Shown here: positions 47,398-55,184 of the stretch, in pieces
Layout of the letters: every line of letters begins with the position of its first letter
How positions within the stretch are numbered: position 1 is the first letter of the stretch
NCBI RefSeq assembly: GCF_900299525.1
Contig: NZ_OMKA01000017.1
Location: 1 to 64,000, forward strand
Reading direction: 5' to 3'
DNA length: 64,000 nucleotides
Source: Aquimarina sp. Aq78
Lineage (GTDB): Bacteria; Bacteroidota; Bacteroidia; Flavobacteriales; Flavobacteriaceae
The notes under the pieces: generated by a model
What the model was told of the DNA's origin: nothing
The model's database searches: none
The model's input: only the letters and a program-made list of their open reading frames with translations
Made by a program: the position numbers and the translations under genes

Positions 47398-47772
47398 TTA
47401 TCCAAACTCTGGAGGTGGAGAAATATCTGTAATAAGTAATTTGGAAATTATTTCTTGTGTAGTTTTATAATTGTTCTCAACTGTATTTTCTGGCTCATTT
47501 TTTAAATCAAAATCAAGTAATAGTTGAAAAAAAACAATATGTTGAATCTCATTCTTAGATTTTTTGTCTTTGAATGGATTATTTTCTGAGTCGGATTCTT
47601 TGGCTAATTGTTTTTTTAAATAACATTTACCATCACACTTTAATCTAGGCCTATCTTTATTTATACAGAGGTTTTTTACGATGTAATCATAATTCATGAT
47701 ATACTCTCCTACAGGCCAAAGAGGCTTGATAAGCATCAGGATAGCAACGAATAGAATTACCGTACTTTTCAT
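47398..47772 (-). CDS. Small exported Cys-motif protein
   Basis: 124-residue protein with an N-terminal signal/TM segment (MKSTVILFVAILMLIKPLWP), then YDYIVKNLCINKD and RLKCDGKCYLKKQLAKE, a three-Cys pattern seen in small Bacteroidetes proteins encoded near TonB receptors. It probably binds a metal, given its copper-receptor neighbour 260 bp downstream on the same strand. A perfect -7 element lies 4 bp before the ATG, so the transcript is likely leaderless. Function unknown. Confidence 0.78.
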   Translation of the reverse strand: MKSTVILFVAILMLIKPLWPVGEYIMNYDYIVKNLCINKDRPRLKCDGKCYLKKQLAKESDSENNPFKDKKSKNEIQHIVFFQLLLDFDLKNEPENTVENNYKTTQEIISKLLITDISPPPEFG

Positions 47773-47776
47773 GCGG

Positions 47777-47855
47777 CAAATATAGCCCCTATTACAGTAA
47801 GGAAAATATGATAAAAGTCACAAAAAAGACAAAACGATCTTTTTTATTATATTTG
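47777..47855. promoter_or_regulatory. Divergent promoter: 124-aa Cys protein / second rrf2
   Basis: Leftward: perfect -7 TATATTTG (47784-47777) with an F site TATGA-N6-TCACA (47807-47822) centred 30.5 bp upstream. Rightward: perfect -7 TATATTTG (47848-47855) for rrf2. Between them an R site AAAAGAC-AAAACG-ATCTTTT (47824-47843) overlaps the -33 region of rrf2 and lies next to the F site. Confidence 0.75.
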
Positions 47856-47874
47856 ATCTAAAAAAAAAGCTATT

Positions 47875-48324
47875 ATGCTATCTAACGCTTGTAAATACGC
47901 TATAAGAGCAATACTTTATTTAGCAATACACTCTGATGAGACTCATAAAATAGGAGTAAAAAAAATTGCCGAAGAATTAGAGACGCCTCAACCTTTTTTG
48001 GCCAAATTATTAAGGCAATTAACCTCTAATAAGCTGGTTTCCTCTACTAAAGGTCCTGGAGGTGGTTTTTTTCTGGATAAAAAAAATAAAGAGAAATCAG
48101 TTTGGGATGTTATCTGTTGCATCGATGGTACTCATAAATTTGATAAATGTTTTTTAGGACTATCAAAATGCAGCGATAAAAATCCATGTCCTGTACATTC
48201 TACTGTATCACCGTTTAAGAAAAAAATATTAAATGAATTTAGAGATAAAACGATTTCTAAACTTGTTGAAGAAATTGAAGTAGAAGGAACCGTAATTTCT
48301 TTAAAAGGATTTGATCTAAAATAA
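47875..48324 (+). CDS. Rrf2-family [Fe-S] regulator, second copy
   Basis: 149-residue winged-helix regulator (MLSNACKYAIRAILYLAIHS; PGGGFFLDKK wing) with Cys92, Cys99, Cys105 (KCFLGLSKCSDKNPCPVHS), as in NsrR/IscR, and an extra Cys81-Cys82 pair. It is clearly related to the copy at 37290 but differs across the sensor loop. An R palindrome overlaps its own promoter, so autoregulation is likely. It converges with the Cys-rich 597-residue protein gene. Confidence 0.9.
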   Translation: MLSNACKYAIRAILYLAIHSDETHKIGVKKIAEELETPQPFLAKLLRQLTSNKLVSSTKGPGGGFFLDKKNKEKSVWDVICCIDGTHKFDKCFLGLSKCSDKNPCPVHSTVSPFKKKILNEFRDKTISKLVEEIEVEGTVISLKGFDLK

Positions 48325-48344
48325 TAGCTTTACCTAGATATCAT

Positions 48345-50138
48345 TTACAAATCATCAATTTCTGAGTTTATTTGGTTTAAAGTCGTTTTGCTATTATCCA
48401 AATCGTTTAAAATTTGAGATTTAGAATTTTCAAAAGCTATTTTTATACCTCCAAAAATGTTTTCATAATAAGAAACTCCTTCTTTTAGATTTTTCACAAA
48501 TACTGACAAATATTTTTTCTGTTTATCATTTATAGAATGCTTTGTTTCTTCAAGCTTATCCTTTAAAAAATCAATATAAATGTTTAGTTCTTTTATAAAC
48601 ATGTTAGGACGATCTGTTCGCACAACTTCATCAGATTCTCCATAAATATGACTTGTTATTTCTTTTAAACTCATAATTTTAGAGAAATAAGCCATATTTG
48701 GCCCAGGACATATCGAAACTCCTTCTCCTTCAACTTTAGTATCTAAGTTATATTTTAGTAATGCAGAAGTTCCCAGACCAACACAGGTGCATGATTTTTC
48801 TGTGATTTGATCAAATTCTCTTTGATAATCTTCCTGAGAAAGTTCCTTTTTATCCAGCTCCTTAATTTTTATATGCTGATATTGTCGTGATGCTGTACAT
48901 ATTCCTTTTTCAGTAAATTCTTTATTTAGAGCGACAAATTTTTTAGGACATGAACTACCTGGCCTGTTTTTTTCTACTAAAGTTAGCTTTTCCTGATCTT
49001 TTGTATTTCCTTTTAAACTATTAAATGGTATTCCTAAAGGAGAGATATCACTTAGATATAAATCATCTTCTTTGGCTTTTACTAATTTATCTAATGTACT
49101 ATTATCGACTGTTGTTGCTTCTGGCACCAAAAGAAATGGGGTTCCCCACCCTACTGAATCTACCTTGTAATGTTCTAATAAAAACTGATGTTCTTCTGCT
49201 GTACCCACCCCACCCTGGGCAGTGATTTTAACAGGTAGAGGAGATTGCGGAACATTTCGGTTTTTACGAGACCATACCTCTGCTATAATTTTATGTATTT
49301 CAGAAATCAATTCTTCTTTCTGATCTCTAAACTGAGCCAATATTGGCCCCATAAGATATCCATCTGTTGCAAATGCATGACCTCCGCAATTAAGTCCGGA
49401 TTCAATTCTATATTCTGAAACCCATAATCCTTTTTTGGCTAAAAATTTTCCTTGTATCAGAGCAGATCTATAATCACTTACTTTTAAAACTATCTTCTTT
49501 TTAATTTCTCCGTTCTGGTTTGGGTAAAAATCCTCAAACTCTTCCATATAACTATACAGTCTGGGGTTCATCCCAGCAGAAAGTATTACGGATGAAGATA
49601 ATTCGCTATTAGCATATCCTCTAAGTGCTGCGTGAGCATCATTATACTTAGAAGATAGTTTCTCTTTTTTTTGATAATTTTCTTTATCTACTTTGGTCAT
49701 GATATTTACATCAATACTGCCCATCGATAAATTGGCTTCTATTAAATCCTTAATTCCTTTAAAATTGAAATCATTGGATGCTAATCCTTTAAATCGCTGC
49801 TTTAGTATTGAAGTATCTGGTAAAATATTGAAATATTGCTTCAATTCATTACTACACTCTGTTGTAATATTTTTAAGTTGATTAAACTTTTTTTCTGCCA
49901 GATCATTCATCAAATTAAGATAAGAAGTAATCCTCTTAGCTCTAAAATCTTCTATACTTTCTGTGATTTCATTATATGGCATTTCGAATGTATCACAATA
50001 CATCTTTCTTAGTTTTTCTAATAGAATATCATCAACCAATGAAATCACAGAATCTATTCCCAGATGAGAAACTTTTAATGGAGTATCAATAGTAAAGCCT
50101 ATTCCCATTACGGGAATATGAAATGAATGTAGTTTCAT
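48345..50138 (-). CDS. Uncharacterised Cys-rich protein, possible FMN/TIM-barrel enzyme
   Basis: 597-residue cytoplasmic protein that I do not recognise. The N-terminus (HIPVMGIGFTIDTPLKVSHLGIDSVISLVDD) and the segment VKITAQGGVGTAEEHQFLLEHYKVDSVGWGTPFLL (about 303-337, GGVG loop) resemble phosphate-binding loops of FMN-dependent TIM barrels such as FabK or nitronate monooxygenase. Conserved-looking Cys are at 251 (GLNCGGHAF), 397, 414, 450, 452 (SCTCVGLG) and 477 (ICPGPN), enough for an Fe-S cluster. A coiled-coil-like C-terminus follows. It has an F site in its promoter, so it is part of the anaerobic regulon. Confidence 0.7.
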   Translation of the reverse strand: MKLHSFHIPVMGIGFTIDTPLKVSHLGIDSVISLVDDILLEKLRKMYCDTFEMPYNEITESIEDFRAKRITSYLNLMNDLAEKKFNQLKNITTECSNELKQYFNILPDTSILKQRFKGLASNDFNFKGIKDLIEANLSMGSIDVNIMTKVDKENYQKKEKLSSKYNDAHAALRGYANSELSSSVILSAGMNPRLYSYMEEFEDFYPNQNGEIKKKIVLKVSDYRSALIQGKFLAKKGLWVSEYRIESGLNCGGHAFATDGYLMGPILAQFRDQKEELISEIHKIIAEVWSRKNRNVPQSPLPVKITAQGGVGTAEEHQFLLEHYKVDSVGWGTPFLLVPEATTVDNSTLDKLVKAKEDDLYLSDISPLGIPFNSLKGNTKDQEKLTLVEKNRPGSSCPKKFVALNKEFTEKGICTASRQYQHIKIKELDKKELSQEDYQREFDQITEKSCTCVGLGTSALLKYNLDTKVEGEGVSICPGPNMAYFSKIMSLKEITSHIYGESDEVVRTDRPNMFIKELNIYIDFLKDKLEETKHSINDKQKKYLSVFVKNLKEGVSYYENIFGGIKIAFENSKSQILNDLDNSKTTLNQINSEIDDL

Positions 50139-50236
50139 TATAACGAATTAAGTTTTGTATCGGTTAATCAATATGTATTAGAACTATAGCATCAAATTGG
50201 CACTATTTTTTTAAAACCTAATACATATGTATCTGT

Positions 50237-50281
50237 CAAAAATCACTAATGGAATCAGAACTAAATATGACAATTATCATG
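50237..50281 (-). promoter_or_regulatory. Promoter of the 597-aa protein with F site
   Basis: F site TATGA-CAATTA-TCATG (50266-50281) centred 29.5 bp upstream of a -7-like GATTTTTG (50244-50237; one mismatch to TAnnTTTG). No convincing R site is adjacent. Confidence 0.6.
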
Positions 50282-50300
50282 TTTTAATAACTTCTATGTT

Positions 50301-52157
50301 TTAAGCATGTCGATCAATTTCATATTCTGGTTGTTTTTCTGTCAAAACTTCAATTCTTTTATTTACTAAATTAGGTTTCGCATGTTGCGTATGATAATGT
50401 CTTAATTGATGTTCACTTTGTCGATCAGAACTAAAATTAGATACTCGTTTTAAATATCCTATTACCCGAGTGGCATGATCTACATTATGAGAACCACAGT
50501 CATTGCATACAAACAAAGTGCGCTTATCTATATGTGAGCATTCATTGCATATTGTAATTCTTATATTAAAACAGAAATAGTTACATCCTGCAGCAGCTGT
50601 TGCATGAATTAGTTTTATAAATCCGTCTTTGTTGGGAGTCTCTTCAAGGTTAAGATGAAGTGCTGAGCCACCATCCAAATATTGTATAATCTCTTTACCA
50701 TGTAACATTATTTTATCCAGAGAATTTACTTTATTATCTTCGACTGCATAGAAATATGAGTTATAGCAATCTCTAGGCACAAATAATCCATCTTCCTTAT
50801 CCCATTTTGCATTTTTTATCCCCAGATTTTCAGCAGGAACAAACTCTGTGTTAAACATGAATCCATATTTTTCTTTTGCTGCTCTATTTTCTTGATAAAT
50901 TGCTTTTAGATAGGTATTCACAAAATTCTTATATGTAGTGTTATTGCTTGCTTCGATTCCCTGGCTCTCGGCAGCTTCTACCATACCATTAATCCCTACT
51001 GTTAAAAATTGTTTATCTAATGCTATAAAGCCTGCTTGATAAACAGGCAATAATCCCGCTTCATTATATTCGTCTATAAGTTTTCTGTAAGCAACCTGAT
51101 ATTTATGAATCTTTTGTACTTCTTCAACAATATCAGCCTTTTTTTGAACCAACCGGTTCATGTTAAGAGTGATTACATTTATAGACCCTGTTGCTACCCC
51201 TCCTGCACCTAAAGAATAACTAAAGGTATTATCACTAATTTCATTTCGTAAACGACAACAAGATGCTAAGCTATCTGCATTTTCGGATTGGTAAATAAAA
51301 AAAGAGTTTCCTTCACTTAATTCTTGTGCACACATTTCGGTAAATTCTCTATCGACAGGAGCATTATTTTTTACAAGCATTGCGGCAGTAACTACAGGAA
51401 AAGTAAGTACAGCTCTTTTTCGTTCCTTATTAAACCATTTCATGAAGAATTCTTGTAACTTTTTTACACTTTCCCATTTTGGTTTGGTCATATCGGGAAA
51501 TACAAAATCTCCAAACATACTATTAAAATAGGCTTCATCGTATAGAGAAATATTCCAGAATACAGATTGATAACCTCTTGCGGCAGCGGGTTGATTAACC
51601 GCATAAACTACATGTTGTAAATGATTTGCAATACGTTTTTCATGGGTCTGTAAATAATCTTCTCCAAGATCTTTAACAGCAAAATAATCAAAATACATCA
51701 AGAACTCTACGGTAGCTAATGCTCCGGCAAACTGCGAACTTACTGCAAAGACAAGGTTAACAAACTCACCACAATAACTCTCCAGATGTTTTGGAGCTTT
51801 ACTTTCACCTCCTAATTTTGTGAGTCCGTCTAATAAGAATGGGTACATACTTATAGAAACGCAATATGGTTTTAGTGAAGTCTCATCGTGTACATAAATC
51901 TCATGTGATTCTATCTGTCTGGTGTATTCTTCAGCTAGATCATTGCCATACAGAGTAGCTATTTTTTGTTTTACCAATGCTCTGTTTACTTGTATATTAA
52001 TGTCTTTATTTAACTCTGCCTCCATCGTTGCAATGTTTTTTGAAGTCACATTGGCATTAGCATCTACTTTGGATCCATCTGCTGCATTTGTAGAATCCAA
52101 GTAATGGGTTATAAAATCAATTTTATTTGCTATTTGATCATCTGAAAGTCGTATCAT
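50301..52157 (-). CDS. nrdD: Anaerobic ribonucleoside-triphosphate reductase (class III)
   Basis: Glycyl-radical enzyme making dNTPs without oxygen. 618 residues, no N-terminal ATP cone, so allosteric activity control may be absent. The barrel includes RGYQSVFWNISLYDE and ADSLASCCRLRNEI; the C-terminal zinc site has Cys537, Cys540, Cys551, Cys554, and the glycyl radical loop reads TRVIGYLKR (Gly567). Seven bases separate it from nrdG, which is upstream on the same strand, so NrdG is translated first. Confidence 0.93.
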   Translation of the reverse strand: MIRLSDDQIANKIDFITHYLDSTNAADGSKVDANANVTSKNIATMEAELNKDINIQVNRALVKQKIATLYGNDLAEEYTRQIESHEIYVHDETSLKPYCVSISMYPFLLDGLTKLGGESKAPKHLESYCGEFVNLVFAVSSQFAGALATVEFLMYFDYFAVKDLGEDYLQTHEKRIANHLQHVVYAVNQPAAARGYQSVFWNISLYDEAYFNSMFGDFVFPDMTKPKWESVKKLQEFFMKWFNKERKRAVLTFPVVTAAMLVKNNAPVDREFTEMCAQELSEGNSFFIYQSENADSLASCCRLRNEISDNTFSYSLGAGGVATGSINVITLNMNRLVQKKADIVEEVQKIHKYQVAYRKLIDEYNEAGLLPVYQAGFIALDKQFLTVGINGMVEAAESQGIEASNNTTYKNFVNTYLKAIYQENRAAKEKYGFMFNTEFVPAENLGIKNAKWDKEDGLFVPRDCYNSYFYAVEDNKVNSLDKIMLHGKEIIQYLDGGSALHLNLEETPNKDGFIKLIHATAAAGCNYFCFNIRITICNECSHIDKRTLFVCNDCGSHNVDHATRVIGYLKRVSNFSSDRQSEHQLRHYHTQHAKPNLVNKRIEVLTEKQPEYEIDRHA

Positions 52158-52163
52158 GAGTTT

Positions 52164-52613
52164 TTAATTTTTAATAAATAAGTAATTAAGTCGCTTATTG
52201 GTTTTTACTTCTATAAATTCTTGATTGGTGGTTTCGCTATTTAGTCCTCCTAAAGATTGATTCCATCTTCCTGTTTTAATCCAAGTTAATTGGGATAAGA
52301 TTTTATCATTCACTTTTTCTAACCCTGTATAAAGGCAGGTATTATATCCTTTATTTTTAGCATATTTCAAATAGGTTATCAATTCCTTCTTGTGCCATTC
52401 TCCTCCCATAAAAACGACACAGGTGGCAAATCCAGAATACCTATCGAGTATATCTTTGTATTTTTTTTTAGTTAATTTTTCACCACTCCCTTTTTTCCAT
52501 AAAAAAGGCGAATGACATCCTTTACACCTTAAAGGACATCCTGAAATACTAAAACATATACTTATTTCCCCTGGTACTTCCTGAAGCACTATATGAAAAT
52601 CATAAAAATTCAT
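52164..52613 (-). CDS. nrdG: Anaerobic ribonucleotide reductase activating enzyme
   Basis: Radical SAM enzyme that makes the glycyl radical of NrdD. 149 residues, CxxxCxxC at Cys26, Cys30, Cys33 (SGCPLRCKGCHSPFLW), then GGEWHKKELITYLKYAK (GGE motif for SAM). Shorter than many activases, as usual for NrdG. First gene of nrdG-nrdD; its promoter has an R site across the start of transcription. Confidence 0.93.
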   Translation of the reverse strand: MNFYDFHIVLQEVPGEISICFSISGCPLRCKGCHSPFLWKKGSGEKLTKKKYKDILDRYSGFATCVVFMGGEWHKKELITYLKYAKNKGYNTCLYTGLEKVNDKILSQLTWIKTGRWNQSLGGLNSETTNQEFIEVKTNKRLNYLFIKN

Positions 52614-52625
52614 TATTACACTATT

Positions 52626-52656
52626 AAAAGACCTTTTTATCTTTTATAAAAATAAG
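52626..52656 (-). promoter_or_regulatory. nrdG promoter with R site over +1
   Basis: -7-like TATTTTTA within CTTATTTTTA (minus strand, 52656-52647) is followed directly by the R palindrome (AAAAGAC-N6-ATCTTTT on plus, 52626-52645) and AATAG before the ATG. The nirK promoter shares the same three blocks in the same order. No F site is at the expected distance. Confidence 0.65.
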
Positions 52657-52723
52657 AATAGAAACTCCTCCTTTTAGATTAATAAAAATGAGTTATTAAA
52701 AATGTTATTAACAGGAAGAAAAA

Positions 52724-53491
52724 TTATGTTTCTAAAGTCGATAAGTAATCAGAAATTGAAGACTTGTATGATCTTGAAGAAATAAGTTCTTTATTGTTTT
52801 TTAGTCTTAATTGATATTCATTATTACTCGTATATCTACAAGACTTTATATATACTTTATTTACTATTAAAGAGCGATGAATTCTTAAAAACTGAAATGT
52901 ATCCAGGCTATCAAACAAAGCATTCATCGTTATTCTGTACAGATACGTTTTATCTTGCGTAATAATTTGTACATAATTGCCATCACTTTTAAAATAGATG
53001 ATATCATCTATGCTAATACCTACATCTCTGCCTTTTTCATTGATTATAATCTCATTTAAAAAATCAGAAGGTTTAGATTCATAATTACTGATCAGTTTTT
53101 TAATCTTATCTTCTAAGTTTGATGCTTTTTTTCTTTTTTTAAGTTCAAAAACTCTATCTAAAGTAATATGCAGTCGTTCTTCATCAAACGGTTTCAAAAG
53201 ATAATCAACGGCATTTATCTCAAAGGCCTTTAAAGCATAAGTATCATATGCTGTAGTAAATATCACATAAGGCTTATGTTGCAATCGAGAAATAACATTG
53301 AACCCATTCATATCTGGCATTTGTATATCTAAAAAGATTAAATCGGGTTCTTTTAATGTAATTTTTTCTATCGCCTCATTTCCATTTCTACATTCTCCAA
53401 CCAGTAAAATATCTTTAAAATTTTCTAGCAACTTAATTAAACGCTGCCTGGCTAGATATTCATCATCTATAATCATGTATCGTAATCTCAT
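52724..53491 (-). CDS. LytTR-type response regulator
   Basis: 255-residue DNA-binding response regulator: receiver domain (about 3-120) with acidic pocket IDDE and phospho-acceptor Asp55 (LIFLDIQMPDM), then a LytTR DNA-binding domain (about 150-250, ISSR/YKSSISDYL end). It probably controls a few nearby or cell-surface genes. Starts 2 bp after the histidine kinase gene, forming a two-gene system. It lies 110 bp before nrdG. Confidence 0.93.
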   Translation of the reverse strand: MRLRYMIIDDEYLARQRLIKLLENFKDILLVGECRNGNEAIEKITLKEPDLIFLDIQMPDMNGFNVISRLQHKPYVIFTTAYDTYALKAFEINAVDYLLKPFDEERLHITLDRVFELKKRKKASNLEDKIKKLISNYESKPSDFLNEIIINEKGRDVGISIDDIIYFKSDGNYVQIITQDKTYLYRITMNALFDSLDTFQFLRIHRSLIVNKVYIKSCRYTSNNEYQLRLKNNKELISSRSYKSSISDYLSTLET

Positions 53492-53493
53492 AA

Positions 53494-54597
53494 CTATGTA
53501 ATAATTGGTACTGTGATCCTTGCGACATATAATTCTTTAGTTTGAAAGTGTGAAGTGAACACAAAACGGTTTTGATAAAATTGTTGTAATCTTTTTCTAA
53601 TATTCACTAATCCTACTCCTGTGCCTATTGGCTTCTCCATAGTACTTTTAGAATTATATGTATTTGTAATTTGCAAAACCAAAGCATTTTCTTGTAGCGT
53701 TTTACAACGTTCTTGCTTAATTGTAATGTCTATTTTACCATCATCAATAGTTGGTATTATCCCGTATTTTACAGCATTTTCTACTAAAGGTTGAAAAATC
53801 ATATTCGGAATTTTTATATCCAAAACATCATCGGGGATATCATAATCTATTGTTACTCTGTCTTGATAACGAACTTGTTCTAAATCTAAATAATTTTTAA
53901 TAAAGTTTAATTCATCGGCAACCGTTACCATTTGTTCTGCATCGTATTCTAATACATTACGTAATAAACCACCAAGTTTACTTAACATTTTCTGTGCATT
54001 TTTTGTATCAATATCTATCATCGCAGCTATAGAATGTAAAGTATTAAACAAAAAATGTGGTTGCAATTGCATTCGTAATGCATTTAACTGTGCTGCAATT
54101 AATTCTTTTTGATTTCGTATATATTTTTTTTGATAATCCAAAGCTAAAAAAGAAGCAATAATCACAAGTAACTCTATAAAACTTGAGAAACTTCCTACAA
54201 CAAGTACTGTTATACTATTACGGCCAAAAAAAGATTTCATATAACCATTATTAAGGTAATTTATAAAATCATTTATTCGTGAACTCAAAATTTGATGAAA
54301 AACAGCTAGTACAACACAACCAGTTGTAAACATTAAAATCTTATATAGAACAGTTGTACTATTATCTTGTAGCATTTTTACCAGAGAATATACAAGCGGA
54401 ATCAAAACTACCCATAGTAAGTAAGCTATACTTATTTTTAAAGAAATTAATATCCAACTAAACGGATAATTGAATTGATTAATCAAATGATTTGTATACG
54501 CTTTTAAAATAAAAAACAGGCTTACGGCCAATGCGGCTAAAACTATCTTTTTTATAGATATAGGAAGGTTTTTATGATTTAAAAAACGAAACGTCAA
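53494..54597 (-). CDS. LytS/YehU-type sensor histidine kinase
   Basis: 367-residue membrane kinase: four predicted helices (about 16-155), then a His_kinase domain with QPHFLFNTLHSIAAMID, His181 as phosphorylation site, and an HATPase domain with NAVKYGI and GTGVGLVNIRKRL. No extracellular ligand domain. Paired with the LytTR regulator gene. The signal is unknown. Confidence 0.92.
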   Translation of the reverse strand: MTFRFLNHKNLPISIKKIVLAALAVSLFFILKAYTNHLINQFNYPFSWILISLKISIAYLLWVVLIPLVYSLVKMLQDNSTTVLYKILMFTTGCVVLAVFHQILSSRINDFINYLNNGYMKSFFGRNSITVLVVGSFSSFIELLVIIASFLALDYQKKYIRNQKELIAAQLNALRMQLQPHFLFNTLHSIAAMIDIDTKNAQKMLSKLGGLLRNVLEYDAEQMVTVADELNFIKNYLDLEQVRYQDRVTIDYDIPDDVLDIKIPNMIFQPLVENAVKYGIIPTIDDGKIDITIKQERCKTLQENALVLQITNTYNSKSTMEKPIGTGVGLVNIRKRLQQFYQNRFVFTSHFQTKELYVARITVPIIT

Positions 54598-54687
54598 AAT
54601 TAAAAATTATACATTTGTTATTAGAAATTCCTTTTAAAAGTAGTTATATATTATTATAAAAATTTGTTTAATAGAAATTACCGCTTT

Positions 54688-55137
54688 ATGAAATTAAAAG
54701 TTTTCTTTTTTTTATGTTCTTTCTTAATACTATTTCATAGCTGCAAGAATGAAAAAAATACTTCAGTGAATTCTAACTCAAAAAATATTAGTGAATTAAC
54801 CTATATAGAAATTTACCATTTATTATACGATAACAATAATGGTGGTTTTGATGCACATGGTGATTTGTATGGTCAAGAGGCAATTTCCTTTTTAAAAATT
54901 GAAAAGGAAGCTAACAAATGTGGTGATGCTATGTATGTATTAAATACTACTGATAAAACTATTGATTTGGCTGTAAAAGCTTCATTTAATTTCCCTGGTA
55001 ATCCAACAAATGAAATGGTAAGAGCATATACTATAAAGCCAGCAGATAAGATCTCAATTGGATATTCTAAATTATGCTATGCTAATAAAGAATATGATAT
55101 CAAAAAAGATATTATTTCTGCCGGCTACTCTAAATAA
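54688..55137 (+). CDS. Small lipoprotein, unknown
   Basis: 149-residue lipoprotein: SPII signal MKLKVFFFLCSFLILFHSC (Cys19) then a beta-rich domain with no recognised motif, containing two Cys (NKCGDAM, SKLCYAN) that could form a disulfide. Frame opens at 54664, but ATG at 54688 gives the signal. Monocistronic, divergent from the kinase gene. Function unknown. Confidence 0.75.
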   Translation: MKLKVFFFLCSFLILFHSCKNEKNTSVNSNSKNISELTYIEIYHLLYDNNNGGFDAHGDLYGQEAISFLKIEKEANKCGDAMYVLNTTDKTIDLAVKASFNFPGNPTNEMVRAYTIKPADKISIGYSKLCYANKEYDIKKDIISAGYSK

Positions 55138-55184
55138 CCCTGTTATCAATCAATCTCTAACAAATCGGGTTCTTTAGTATTTAA

